From Rotaria socialis (Eukaryota > Rotifera > Eurotatoria > Philodinida > Philodinidae), in the NCBI GenBank assembly GCA_905331475.1, contig CAJNYU010000014.1:138180-202179 (forward strand): a DNA stretch of 64,000 bases. The letters run 5' to 3'. Shown piece after piece: positions 12,135-24,955 of this stretch. Numbering within the stretch: position 1 is the first letter of the stretch; each line of letters opens with the position of its first letter. The translations under genes and the position numbers were made by a program. The notes beneath the pieces were generated by a model. That model was not told the DNA's origin, made no database searches, and saw only the letters and a list, made by a program, of their open reading frames with translations.

Positions 12135-13570
12135 ATGGTTTGGTTAGAAACTTTGCCTGATGATTGGTGGAAGTCATATCAATCTATTTCACTTTCAACT
12201 CATTGCATTCATGAACTTAACATTGAACTTCTATTTATTGTTCGAAGTCTTCTTCTTGAAACGCGTACTTATGCACGTGCTTGTAAGCGTATTTGTCTTT
12301 GCGCTATTGATTTTCAAGCGGCACTTGAAACTCGTAATATTTACCGAAATAAAAACTTTACTAACTATGTACAACAATTGGAAAAAACAAGTATTTCTGT
12401 ATTGTCATTAATTGATCAAGTCGATCAATTGTCATCGAAAACCAATAGACTTGAACTTACAATTCATTGGCTTGCTATTGATGGACAACAACCGATCATT
12501 TCCGACAATCCACCTGCAAATTTTAGTGAGGATAATTCAGAAGAGAAAAAACAAAAAAAATCGAACGGCACAAAAATATTACCAAATGAACTTATTAATA
12601 GATCGTCTACATTAGAAAAACTTTTTCAAATCGCTAATACTAGTAGACGAAAGTAAGTCGTTAATGTTCTGCACAAATTTATAGTATAGTAAATTATTTT
12701 TCCTATAGAAACTATGTCTATCAGGAACATATCCATCCATTAACAAAGAATAATTTAACCATGAAACCGACTCATCCTCGAAATCTACCTTTACGCCGAT
12801 TTCATGCCAATAATAATAAAGTACCATGCATAGAATCGATTCAAACGTGTCTTGCGCATGAATTAAGCATAGAACAACAATTATATTTTAAATTATTAAC
12901 TGAATCCTGTTTCAACGGAACAGATAAACAATGTGCTGATGCTTTTCATTGTTTCTCTTCCGATGCTGCTTTGCAACCTCTTCTACCTCGTCTTCTTCTC
13001 TTCATCGCTCAAGGTATTCAAACAAATATTCATCTACACGATCTAAGTTTTATTCTTCGATTTTTATCAATATTGAAAATGCTTACATCAAATAAATTTA
13101 TTTCATTTGATAAATATCTTCATTCAATCATGCCAACATTATTAACTTGTCTTCTATGTATATTTGATTTGGCAAAAAATGATCCTATTTTATCTACAAT
13201 AGATCATAATAGTTCGAATAATTATTCGGCAGTATGGACCTTACGAGAACAAACTAGTGATTTTATTTCATATTTTGAAGATAAATATTCTAATATTTCG
13301 TATTTTACTGAAAGAATCTGTTCTATTATTAAACGAAATTTAAATAATACAACTACAACATTTTCTATTGTATATGCATGTATAAGAACATTGATTTTGA
13401 TCAACATTCAAATTCATGGTTCATTTGTAATAGACATTTTACAAAATTATAAACAGACAAAATTGATTGAAGTAGATTTTGATCTTGATTATAATGAACA
13501 GAAGACATTATTTAACCAGAAGATTAATGAATTGCTGGGAAAATACAAGTTAATTTTCGAAGAAATATAA
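12135..13570 (+). CDS. TAF6: TAF6, TFIID/SAGA-type histone-fold and HEAT-repeat subunit
   Basis: TAF6 pairs with TAF9 through a histone fold and supports RNA polymerase II preinitiation complex assembly in the nucleus. Exon 1 12135-12652, intron 12653-12708 (56 bp, phase 2), exon 2 12709-13570; 459 residues. Residues about 25-75 form a divergent histone fold (LLLETRTYARACKR, then DFQAALETRNIYR, matching the family's AL-RLKNVEPLYGF end). Residues about 134-150 (IHWLAIDGQQPIISDNPP) match the conserved TAF6 linker, and HELSIEQQLYFKLLTESC starts the C-terminal HEAT region. HEAT hallmarks follow: LLPRLLLFIAQGI, SIMPTLLTCLLC and WTLREQTSDFI. An AATAAA lies at 13579. The paralogue TAF6L is an alternative, but the linker and SIEQQLYFK favour TAF6. 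The histone fold is poorly conserved, which is typical of fast-evolving lineages. Confidence 0.9.
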
Positions 13571-16258
13571 GTGACGAAAATAAAAATTATTTCTAAAACT
13601 ATGAAATAGTTAAACTTGTATGTTCTAGTATAAGGTCATCTTGTACATGATTATTTAGATTGAAAATCAATATGACTTTCACTTCTCTTTTCTCAAATTT
13701 GTTTCTACTTGAATGGCTCGTATGTTACTACTGATAGACATATGAATATCATGCACTTATCCTATTATAGAATCTACATAAAACTTAAAGAATGTAAAAA
13801 TACAAGCAAAAAACATGTATATTTATTTCGGCGATAAATGCAGCCGTTTAGATGAAAAAGAATAATAAATAAGAATGCAAATAAACCCGGAGTAGTCATT
13901 CTGTTTCTCTATTCAAATGATTTTTTTATGTAGATATTTAAATATTAGATCTGATACGAAACGGAGCGGAGCGGAATTTGTTTTTTAGTCGTTCTGTTTA
14001 TCTTCTCCATTGTTCACATGTACTATAAATATAAATATATGTGAGACCCAACGCGCACGACGGCATTAAAGATTATGATCATTAAAAAATCGTTTACTGG
14101 ACTACGGCTAATCTTCAGTAATATAAAAGTTCAAGCTCAATGTGACACGTAGTGGATATATCTACGATATTCAAGCACAATTTGCTAATATTAACAAAAC
14201 GTTCCATACCATTTTTCATCATTTAGCAACTAATGATAATACTCCGGCTCGGTTGGAAATGAAATGCATTGTGGCTATTATAACTGAAGTCAATGACGCT
14301 ATATCAAATCATGATAGTATCGGTCGACAACCCGAAGAATATTTGACTTTCGATACTCATACACAAAATTATTATGATCAAATTTTGTTGACATTACCAT
14401 AATCTTTATGCTAGCTATCCAATCATGATGAAATCACCTTTTCCAAATTTTCCATGATCAACGTTTCAACAGAATATATTTAGATTACATGGCTATATGC
14501 AACTTGGAAGTTTCATTAGAGCCGATGAGCATGCTTTTGTTTCGTATTTTCTTATTGAAATATCAACTTTTCTTTTAAAAAAGAGAAGCTACTAGTAAAA
14601 CAATTCGAGCTACGGAAAGAAAGGTTTTTGATAGAGTTCATCTCTTCATATTGAAATCATATGTTAAGAAATGCTTGTGTTTGTTCAGGATCTCTTTGTT
14701 TGTCAAACAGTGAAGTTCAATTTCTCACAACAACAAAAAACACAGATATTTTCTAAACGAAAAGTCATAAAAAAACATTTCATCGTTCTTCGCATATCGC
14801 AAATTCTGTCGTGAAAGCAGAGATTAGATATTTGAATATCAGCGGCAAAAAATGACTTTCAATCCTAGTAATGTGTATGGTTATTTCAGAACTAGACAGT
14901 GATGTTTTAAAACCTCTTCATGTAACAACATAAGAAAAAAGCAATGTTCTTTTTTTTATCAGTCTCTCGATAATCATTCCATCACGTTTTATCTAAAGGA
15001 ACTGTGAAAATCAAATTAATTCTTTTTATAGAGTGTAGAAAAGTAATCTTAGAGCATTCATAAGTAGAATATAAGGCTTCTTGATTTTCATTAAACATGA
15101 ATTGCAAGATGTTAAATTATCTTTGCAAGTCGAAATAACTTTGTTAACTAGTGATTCAATTTAGATTTGTTGTTATATTCAAAGATTCAATCTCTAGCCA
15201 TTGTAGAAGCTGTGATTGCTTTTAATAGCGAAGAAAATAAATACATAATAGAAGTAATTTCTGTTTTTATTACTATATTTTTCTGTAGCATACAGAAAGC
15301 GACACACGTTAGAAAGTATAATTTACTATGCTGTCAGTCAGTATTGCCTGAGAAGATAGAACGGTATGAAACAATAAGAATTTAATTAAGTTTATTCAAA
15401 TCCGATCTTGTTCTTAATGATGCATTTCAATTTCATCCGACATTCAAGATATGTTATGTGCCTGTCTTGTGGAAATTATCTAATAGTTTTTCTTTCGTTA
15501 CTTTATGAGCTGTTCAAAATATAAACGGGTGAAAACAAAACAGACAATCATCAATCTGAAATTCAAAGTACTTGAATTTTCTGTTTCTTTTTCTTTTTTC
15601 AAGCAGAGAAACATAATGACACAAGTTGAGTATGTTGAGACTATTTAAAAAAAGAATATGAAACTAAAAGAAGATTCTTTTTAATATAATTGCAGAATAA
15701 TTGACTCGAAAGATAAAATTCTGCCAATTACCACAGCTTGATACGCTTCTGCACACAGAAAACAATAGGGAACTGAAATGAAGCGCATTATTAAATTCTA
15801 GGAAGTACAAGTAGCTAAGTATTAATAGACAAAAAGCAATTTTTTTCTTAGAAGATTGTAACCGAGATCATCAAAAATTTTGATGAAAAGTATTGTGAAA
15901 TTTATAAATAACGTACGATTGCTAAAAGATAACCGCTGGAATTAAATTTCTAAAAATCATTTCGTTTCATATTGAAACGAATTCAATCCGTCATTGGCCT
16001 ATTTTTATTAGCCGTTTAATAGCTCTTCGTTTGAAGATACTATGATCATAGTTAAAAATAGATTTTATTTAAATATATGATTCGTTTCTTCTTCTTCTTC
16101 TTCTTTTTATCATTAATGAAATTTTAATCAATAAAAAAAGATACAAAGATAATTTGAGCATCGCGTTTTTTTCAATAAATGAACAGGAAAAATAATATTT
16201 ATTAGAAAGCTATGGCTAGTTTATTATCATTCAATCCTATTTTGTTCTTGATTGAATT
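13571..16258. other. Intergenic with one weak exon-like frame
   Basis: No supported gene. At 14142-14402 (+) an 86-codon frame (GYIYDIQAQFANINKTFHTI near its start) has protein-like composition. It has no in-frame ATG; the frame opens just after a TAA, so it would need an upstream exon. It could be a fragment or an exon of a small gene. The remainder is AT-rich with a (CTT)n run near 16087-16107. Confidence 0.35.
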
Positions 16259-16909
16259 TTATACTCGATGTGCAAGAACAAAAATAAGTAAGGTGATAAA
16301 CAGAAGAATAGCTGCTGCAAAAAATATATTGGGCCCATGATTAAGATTTTCATGGTAGCTAGTGATTGATCGACGTTTTGCAGCAACTGCTTTTAAATAT
16401 AAAGGATGATCGGATGAAATCAGTTGAAAAACAATATTTTCTTCCTTTTTTGGTTTCGTTGAATTATTCGCTGGCTCTGATATTGGTACCATAGCAATTA
16501 AAATTTTTGCCGATGAATTTGTCGATGGATGATACCATTGAAGAAGTACAATCATAACTAGAACGATAGCTAATGATAATGCAAAAATGTTAACAAGTCG
16601 AGCAACAAGTTGATATTCCTTTTTTGCAATGCCAGTATATTCAGCATATACGCGACCGATAATTAGAATAATGAACATGAATAATGAAATAATCAAACTA
16701 AATATAACTCCTGTTGGCATCAATTTAAAAAGACAGGAATAAGCACGTTCAGAATGTAGCAATGAATGACATTCAAATGTTTCACCATAACGGATACACC
16801 ACGCTGCGAGTGAACCACCGACAATAACTAAAATAAGTGAGACAGCAACAACGCCCGTTAAACCGATCAAATGATAATGAGTTAGACAATCTCGTGGATG
16901 TAAACCCAT
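16259..16909 (-). CDS. Four-pass membrane protein, uncharacterised
   Basis: A single-exon 216-residue protein with four hydrophobic segments at about residues 15-38, 64-88, 103-124 and 193-214. The first loop contains three cysteines (AWCIRYGETFECHSLLHSER, then YSC), as in tetraspan proteins of the claudin/PMP22 type, but the W-GLW-C-C signature of claudins is not clear. The loop between TM3 and TM4 is long, holds two N-glycosylation sequons (NSS, NNS) and a basic KRRS. The last residues (LAHRV) are cytoplasmic if the N-terminus is cytoplasmic. The ATG at 16909 is the first in frame. No introns are needed. It is likely a plasma-membrane protein; the family assignment is open. Confidence 0.7.
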   Translation of the reverse strand: MGLHPRDCLTHYHLIGLTGVVAVSLILVIVGGSLAAWCIRYGETFECHSLLHSERAYSCLFKLMPTGVIFSLIISLFMFIILIIGRVYAEYTGIAKKEYQLVARLVNIFALSLAIVLVMIVLLQWYHPSTNSSAKILIAMVPISEPANNSTKPKKEENIVFQLISSDHPLYLKAVAAKRRSITSYHENLNHGPNIFFAAAILLFITLLIFVLAHRV

Positions 16910-17981
16910 GCTCGATAATTCTATAGCTTAATGCTACTCTTGCACTTGTATTGGTAGAATCAATGTGAAAGATAATAATGATAGACGTGAAAAAATGTTT
17001 ATCAAAATATTTCTTTTTTAAATATGATAAAATATATATATATGTATACTCGTTCGAGTGGGCAGTAGAGACATGAAATCAAATTATTTATATTACTTGC
17101 AAACATGGCATTTCCATGATAGCTATCTTTTTGCTATTGTATACATGATAGATTATTTTATTTTGCCGGTAAGAAACTATTTATTTAAAAAAGAAAAAAA
17201 AAGGATTCGTGTTTACTATATGCAACGTTAGATAAAAGACTAAGTAAACGTAGTTTTTTCTTAGTGTATGTCGGTTTTGAACATTAAATTTTGTTATGAC
17301 TTTCCTAAAGATTTTCTTTGTTAACAATCAATTTATGTTTATTTGATTCTTCATTGGTGTTGGTTGCGATTGATGACAATAAAATTGATTGTAAAAATGA
17401 CATGTGATTTTGTAATTGGTTCGTACGAGTTTCATTCTTGTTGTCATCGGTATTTACATCTCTATCATTTCTTAATATTCTTAAATTAGAAAAAAAAATG
17501 TATAGAAATCATATTATTTCTAGAAAAGTAACTAAGACATCATAGATAATGACATCGTTCATATTTTCTCAATGGTTACACATATCGATTTTAAGTGATG
17601 ATTATAACATATAAGACTACTTAAACCCTATAAATATCAACATATGACGATACAAATAGTGTTTGAAACTTCTAGATGATAGAAGAATATTTTACCACCA
17701 TTAGAAAAGTTAAAATTATAATGAGTAAAAAATTCGAATACATTTTTGTTTTTATATACTAGAAACTGATGCATGCTGACGAAGCTTGGCATGGTTCGAT
17801 TCTCGTGAGTATCTTGTCGATTAAGATTATTGCTCTCGTGAGATTTTCTAGGAAATTACATAGCAAATATTGAGGCTCAAAGCAATCTTCTTACTGCGCA
17901 CGTGTATGATATAAATAGAAGAAACTATCAATGGTGCCATTATTTATACCGCAATCGTTATTAGAAAGCCAACGAATGTAC
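16910..17981. other. Intergenic, no gene seen
   Basis: Sequence between the tetraspan gene and the 3' end of KCMF1, both on the - strand. It should hold the promoter of the former and the 3' untranslated region of the latter. I see no frame or repeat that can be supported. Confidence 0.5.
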
Positions 17982-19848
17982 TTACTTGCCGAGTAACGAT
18001 CGGGCATTGTGTTCTCGATTCAATTGTTGAAGGTTTTTCGATAAAGAACTGTTTGGTCCTGTTGTTACAGCTCCTGTTGAAAAATTAAGAGTATTAATGG
18101 TTGGTTGTAAAGCTGAAAAATTTTGTTGCCATAATTGATAATCAAAACCTGTTGGATATGGTAAACCGGTGCTTGGTGTTGTTGATGATGATGATGGTGA
18201 TGATGCTTGTTGTGATTGTTGCTGTTGAGCTTGAATAGATCGTTTGTGTCTGCTATTCAATAAACTTGATCTAAGTAAAAATGTTTTAGATTGATAATTA
18301 AATCAAAAGATAGTAATTACTTCAGTGAATTAATTGATTCATTATTTTCCATATGTTGTTGAAAACGTGCAAATTCATTGCTTGTATTCGTTGATGATGG
18401 CACTGGTATTGACACTGGTGGTCCAAAAATAAATTGGTTATTTGTTGTTGTTGATGATGTTGGTTGATTATTGACAAGCCTCGAGACAAATTCTAACATT
18501 GGATCTTGACCAAAGACAAAAGCAGCATACGGATCTGTTGGAGTTGCATTTTGAGATGAATTTCCAATGGATGTATCCGTAGAACTACGATTTGTTGTAG
18601 CCGAAGTGAAGCCAGTTCCTGTACGAGACAAACCACCATATGGAAAATGATTGAAATGACCTAAATATATTAACAATTAAGTTCTTATTTTTGTTCGTAT
18701 CGTATTTTACCTCGTAAAGTACTTCTACCACCACGAAGTGCTGTTTGTCTAAGGAAGGGACGTCGTTGTGAACTTGTATTTCGATTTGTACTTGCAGCAT
18801 ATTCATTTCTAATGGCGGCTGCTAATGATGATGCATTTTCAAGTCTTTGTAGAGCATCTTCTTGAAGGCGTTGTTCTTCTTCAGCAAAGACTCGATTTTT
18901 AAGATCATTGAAAGATGATTCGTTATCATCATCATCTTCGTCTTCGTCTGAGTCGTCCTTGAAAAGAAACAGTTTTTATTTTTCTTCATTGAATAGAAAT
19001 CTAGATGATTTTCAAATTTTTTATTACTTCTTCATTCTCCGTAGCTCGTGTTTTAGAAATAGTGAATGAATCTATGATATCGTCATCATCACCTTCCGTT
19101 CCATTTTCATGTACTGTTGCCAAATGATCAGTAAGTAGAGGAAAACGAGATCGGCTGCTATGTACGGTAGAAGTCACACAAATTGGACACATCTATATAC
19201 GAAATTAAACAGCAAAAGTAAGACATATTTTAGTTTTGATTTAAAAGTCAAAAGAAGCAATGATAATCAGCAAAATTTTGTAAGTATTGAAAACAAAACT
19301 TTCTCTTTTTTCTCTATAAAAAGAAGTTATTCATCTCTGTGTATATGAGAAATAAGCAAGGTCTTACATACAACAGTCTGGGTAGATTTGGTTTCTGTTG
19401 ATAAATGTTTTTCTGCGCAATGTAAAAGTAATGTACGTGGAATGAAACCGGATAGACCACAATGTGGACACGTTAATGACACAACAGTTCGACGAGGTAT
19501 CGATTCACCTGCATAGAATAATTCTATCAATCAAATCGATACAAAACTTATTCATATACAATGATTCATTAAAGTTAACTAACCAAAAGCCGTATCAGTT
19601 AATAAGCATTGCATTGGATGAGCATTTTTATGACTTTGACTTTCAGCTTCAGCATCATAACATGAACCGCAAAGATCATAATTATCACATAATAAACATT
19701 TATAACGTCGACCGGGAAAACCTTTTTTCATACATACATCACATGAAACACCTAGACCAAAGAAAAAACAAACAAAATATGATGATGATTTTTCTTTGTT
19801 CTTTATTTCAAATCATGATCATTTTTTAATACCAGTATGTGAAGACAT
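17982..19848 (-). CDS. KCMF1: E3 ubiquitin-protein ligase KCMF1, seven exons
   Basis: KCMF1 is a ZZ-type zinc-finger E3 ligase that works with UBR4. Exons on the - strand: 19848-19833, 19751-19584, 19523-19372, 19192-19028, 18957-18711, 18660-18321 and 18270-17982; all junctions are GT-AG, phases agree, and the product is 458 residues. The N-terminus (MSSHTGVSCDVCMKKGFPGR) carries a ZZ finger with the pattern CDVC...YKCLLCDNYDLCGSCY. HPMQCLLTDTAFELFYAGES and then two C2H2-like fingers (LTCPHCGLSGF and VMCPICVTS) follow exactly as in the vertebrate protein. After an acidic run, the DPMLEFVSRL segment corresponds to DPIAELLSQL. The C-terminal half is Ser/Thr/Gln-rich and divergent. The stop of the upstream gene RABL6 lies only 172 bp away on the same strand. 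Confidence 0.95.
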
Positions 19849-20020
19849 TGTTTAAAAATCTAGAAATAAACTGACGATAAATAACTTCTTATTTAATAAA
19901 GATATTGAATCCAACGAACAAAGACATTTATTACATTGAACAAAAAATAGAACGATAAATAATGTTAAGTGGACTAGATTCATTTAAAACAAAATAAAAA
20001 GATGAAATGGAAAGATTGCT

Positions 20021-23000
20021 TTAAACATTTTCATAATCAGGATCCTGTTTTTTGCCCGTCGAATTATCAGCAAGAAATGATTCGAGATCGTCATCATCAT
20101 TAGTGTTTGGAATCGGTGATTCAGTAGTAGCAGAATTATTTGTTTTAAGTGCGGTAGATTTTTTCTTCTTCTTCACTTTGATTGTGTCAGTTGTTGAAAT
20201 ATTAGTGTCCTTAAAAGTAAAGAAAAAAAAAATACTGTTAACTAAAAAACAAAAGATCTAAGATCTTCTCAAGGAACGAATTGATTTGTATAATTTAATT
20301 AATAACTCATTCGTGAAGTTTTTCAAGTCTACAGTACTAAAAGATTTTCAGATTGAAACTGAAGCATATTTTTATATTCCAACAAAACTATAAATTAAAA
20401 GTTATTCTCTATGATGGAATAGTTTTCTAATGTAGTGAGTGATTAAGAAATTATTTATAATCTTACTTTTTTCGGTTTTGTTGTTGTTTTCTTTTTCTTT
20501 GCTTTTGTTGATGCTGAATCACTATGAATGCTTTGGGAATCTAAATGAATATCAATTGTTATCATTTCATTTACATACTAATAAAATAGTACCAGGTGTA
20601 TGTGGTTCAATGTAAGATTGTTGTGGTTTTGATGCGGATAATTGGTCGAGAAAATCAAGATCTGATGATGTGATTTGATGGTAGATTGGAGGTGATACTG
20701 GTTGAGTAATCTAAAGAATAAAATAATAATTTTGTTATTTATTTATAATAATTTTTTTTATTTACAATGTTGGCTGCTGGTGATTCTGGTTCATATTCTG
20801 GTTTTTCATATTCGGTTGACTGATTAGTACTAAAATTTTAAACAAAAAAAAGACCTTTATTGATTTAATTTTTCTTAAAAATGACGTACATAATTGTTGA
20901 CTGTTGTTGTTCATCATCAGAATCTAATTGTTCACGAAATCCTTTAACCATTGGATTTACTATAAATTCATTTTCGCTATTAAAACGAAGAAAAAACTAA
21001 TATTTGAAGTGAAACTATTAAAAATAGCTAACTCATCAGTTGTAGAAAGTTTTGATGTTGAAAATTTAGTCAATGAATCAATCGATATATGTTGTTGTTG
21101 TTGTTGTTGTTGAGATGGAGTATTATCATCGACAAGAAATGTTTCATAGTCATTATCATCAGGTATAAAATCATCAACAGTTGATGCTACTAACGGATTT
21201 GATAAATGAGCTTCTGTATAGTCATCCGATGGATGATGTTTTTCAATAACACTATGATTAGGTTCATTTCGAATAATTGGTTTTGCAACTGCTAAAAAGA
21301 AATATTCGATGAGCTAGTTTCGTATAATCATTTTTTTTTCTTTTATTAACCTTGCTGAACAATGGGTTGAACAGCAACGATAGGTGGCTTTTGTTTTGTT
21401 GTTGGCGTGGGTTTGATTGTTGCTGGTGTTGTGTCAGTTGTTTTTTTAATAGCTTGCACTATTGTATTTAATGACGAAGATTTCGCTTGTTGTTGTTGTT
21501 CAGCTGATGCTGCTGTTTGAAGTGCTTCATCATGCAGACGTTTTGCTTCTTCCAATGGTTTCGCTTTACTGAATGCATCACCAGCAAGTGCCTCTTGTTT
21601 TGTACGACGTTTATTAGCAAGCATTTCAATAAAGGAATCATAATTATGTTCATCACTACGAGCGTATGCATCGATTTCTTCTAGTGATGCATCCATATCA
21701 CGTGCATTAACTTGTAATTGTTGAAGTAGACATTCACGTTGCAATTGTAAAAATGGAATATTTAAAAATTGATAAATATATTTTAGACCAAATCCGTTAC
21801 GCATGGAACTTTCACAATAGCGAACCACTGAACCCATCGTACCTCTTTAAACAGGAAGAATTTAATTTTTTATGCTTATTAAGAATAAAACAAAAAGCAA
21901 ATAATAGATGATGGTATATTTTGAACTTAGAACAGACTCAATAACATTTATAAAATCTCCACTGAGAAATCGTGAATAAGAAGAAAAGCGATTTATTTTC
22001 TATGCTCAAAAGCATGCATTTAAACTTACGAAATCTACATGAGTTTGTTAAATCAGTTTCGAATCTTGAAAGATGAGGTTTTTTAATCTAATCTATCGAA
22101 AAATATAACAATCATAGGACAATATTGTCATGCTTACTAAAATGAATCTCATTCTTTCAGATTTATAAACCTGTAGACGAAGCAAATTCTCGATAGATTT
22201 GTAGTTTCTTTAACTTAAACTATTTGGTATGGTAATTCTTAGTGATGTAAATTAATACTGATTCAGTTCATGGTATCGTATAAGATCTAGCTTTTCACTA
22301 CGAAAATACTACTGCTCTTCATCAAAATGAATGTAAAACGAGAAGAATTTCATCGTACTGTATCTATCGAACTCAAATAAGCAATACATATTGGACCTAT
22401 GGGACGTGACTCAGCCATCGAAGAAACAAAAATTAACCTATTTAGATTTTCAATAAAATTGAGGCATTTATCGGTTGATACTTTTCGATGATGATTCATA
22501 TCTAATTGATTTCCAATAATTAATATTGGAATGTGTGCTGGTACTTTAACAATTTCTCTTTCAATATAATCCCATGTCCACGGTTTTGTTATATCATAGA
22601 TAAATAAAACGCCAGCTGTACTTTTATAAACATCGAGAAATTCAGCATCAAGTGAAACTTCAGCAACAGAAACATTTATTGAATTTGACAATTTAAGCGA
22701 TGGATTAATGGGACGTCGTTTTTTTCGTGATTTATCGACAACATCCCAGACTTCAACCTTAATAATTGCATCTTCACATACACGCGATGACCAATTTATT
22801 GTTGCAACACGAATTTCATCGGATGGAATGTAATCTTCTATAAATTGATAACCTTGTAAGCGAGACCATAAAACTGATTTGCCTGTATTACATTCACCAC
22901 GTATAACTAATTTCACTATTAAAAAAAAAAAGTGATGCTAGTAAAAAAGAAAAGTATGTCCTTCAATGCACTCCTATCTTACTATTATATTGTACACCTC

Positions 23001-23220
23001 GAGCATATTTTTTCTGTAGTCCTTGACTGAGCGGTTTGAAGTTTTCGTTCGACTTCGATGTTGACATTGCTGAATTTGATCCATTTGAATTAACGGTTGG
23101 ATGATTCATATTTGTTACGTTATCTGTTGTCGTTTGATTACTTTCATTAACTGTTGTTCCACTAGTAGATGACGTATCATTTGTCGTAATCAAACGTTTT
23201 AACGCTTGTACGAAAGACAT
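20021..23220 (-). CDS. RABL6: Rab-like GTPase RABL6 (PARF), nine exons
   Basis: RABL6 is a Ras-superfamily protein with a long disordered tail, linked to proliferation and ARF regulation in vertebrates. Exons on the - strand: 23220-22983, 22915-22438, 21844-21351, 21291-21033, 20976-20890, 20829-20766, 20710-20593, 20540-20467 and 20209-20021; phases all match and the product is 666 residues. Recognisable blocks are GLQKKYARGVQYN, MKLVIRGECNTGKSVLW (P-loop GxxxxGKS), KVEVWDVVDKS (replacing the usual DxxG), LDAEFLDVYK, VPAHIPILIIGNQLDM and SMRNGFGLKYIYQFLNIPFL. Further on, VDDFIPDDNDYETFLVDDNTP and NPMVKGFREQLDSDDE match conserved tail motifs, and the lysine-rich end plus DDLESFLADN closes it as in the human protein. 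One tail exon has a polyglutamine run. The third coding block is reached over a 593-bp intron (21845-22437), long for this window. Confidence 0.95.
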
Positions 23221-23448
23221 TTATTATATAAATATATATGTGTGCGGGTAGTAAAATTTATATTGATAAGAAATTCTCTTTTTAATATTTTGTTTTATTT
23301 ATAATGTTTTTCTTTCTCAACCCATGAAAACAGAAAAAGATCGATAGTTCATGATGAATCATACTGAAGCAGAAGCGAAACGAACACTCTCAAATAGTGT
23401 TGAGGACCATAGATGGAGATAGTTAACAATCTGAATAGTTAATTTATG

Positions 23449-24841
23449 TATAGGGGTGACAAAAAATTCTGAGACACACAAGAATGATTTCCTAGAATTT
23501 TGTACTTCATGCAAATTAAACTTTATATATATGGTGAGTGCCGTTGTTGGTTGGACTTTCATATTCTACCATGCAAACGCAAAATTTCTGGTTTTAGTGT
23601 AAAAAATAAAAGGAACCAAAATCGTTCAGCGGAAAAAAGTTCTGGAACATAGAAGAAAAACAAAAAATCAGAGCGAAATAGATAATCTGAAATACTTGGA
23701 ATCTAGACCATTCGACAGAGAAGTTTTTGCGCTACATTTTTGTATAAAGAACTTCTTTTGATAATTAAAATTTGATTTTTAAAATTTGATTTATGAATTC
23801 AAGAGAGACTGTTGGATTTAAAAATTTAAACAACGCTGAAATTGAACACCAAACAACTCATTAGAAAGAGCATTAAAAACTGAATAAAATCATCTGTTTT
23901 ATGACCAAAAATAAATTAGTTCAATCGTTCACTTTATCGATTTTTAATTTGTGATGACTATTCGCTTTTAATGTTTGAATTAAAAGCAAAAAATTCCAGC
24001 TCTGAAATAGTCAACACGTTTGTGGTTTTGTAGAGCAGAATTTTCTCTTTCAAATGAGACCTCCCACGCTTTTCTACGATGTGTAGAAAAAAATTGCTGC
24101 TCCACTTTGTTTTTCCTCACAAATTCTGCTGCACAAAAGCGCTTTCTTTCGTAGGCGCAAATTACATCCGTATATAAAACAATATAGTGGAACGGCAACT
24201 ATTTTTTAGACATCGTATAAAAGCGTGGGAGGTCGCATTTGAAAGAGAAAATTCTGCTCTACAAAACCTCAAACGTGTTGACTGTTTCAGAGCTGGAATT
24301 TTTTGCTTTTAATTCAAACGTTAAAAGCGAATAGTCATCACAAATTAAAAATCGATAAAGTGAACGATTGAACTAATTTATTTTTGGTCATAAAACAGAA
24401 GATTTTATTCAGTTTTTAATGCTCTTTCTAATGAGTTGTTTGGTGTTCAATTTCAGCGTTGTTTAAATTTTTAAATCCAACTTCTCTCTTGAATTCATAG
24501 ATAAAATTTTCGAAAATCAAATTTTAATTATCAAAAGAAGTTCTTTACACAAAAATGTAGCGCAAAAACTTCTCTGTCGAATGGTCTAGATTCCAAGTAT
24601 TTCATATTATCTATTTCGCTCTGATTTTTTGTTTTTCTTCTATGTCCCAGAACTTTTTTCCGCTGAACGATTTTGGTTCCTTTTATTTTTTACACTAAAA
24701 CCAGAAATTTTGCGTTTGCATGGTAGAATATGAAAGTCCAATCAACAACGGCACTCACCATATATATAAAGTTTAATTTGCATGAAGTACAAAATTCTAG
24801 GAAATCATTCTTGTGTCTCAGAATTTTTTGTCACCCCTGTA
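23449..24841. mobile_element. Foldback element with TA ends, Tc1/mariner-like, 1.39 kb
   Basis: Two arms of about 630 bp (23451-24082 and 24213-24839) are near-perfect reverse complements around a 130-bp spacer. The outer ends are TAGGGGTGACAAAAAATTC on the left and CAGGGGTGACAAAAAATTC (reverse complement) on the right, each next to a TA dinucleotide. TA target duplication plus a CAGGGGTGAC-type end is typical of Tc1/mariner elements. There is no transposase frame; the small frames inside are mirrored. The structure is best read as a non-autonomous foldback derived from two inverted copies. It sits between RABL6 and the phosphatase gene. Confidence 0.85.
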
Positions 24842-24955
24842 AATAATGAAATTTATTTTCAACTAGAAATTTTTATACAAAAAAAAGTAAAATATATCAC
24901 GATTCATCAATACTGTCATTTTTATTTCTTAGGAAAACACAATTTTCAATAAAGT

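Noticed and set aside
14142-14402. A small + strand gene
   Set aside because: The frame opens with GTG right after a TAA and has no ATG; without a visible upstream exon it cannot be called.
21845-22437. RABL6 as two separate genes (GTPase part and tail part)
   Set aside because: The exon ends join in phase and together reproduce the order of the vertebrate RABL6 protein.
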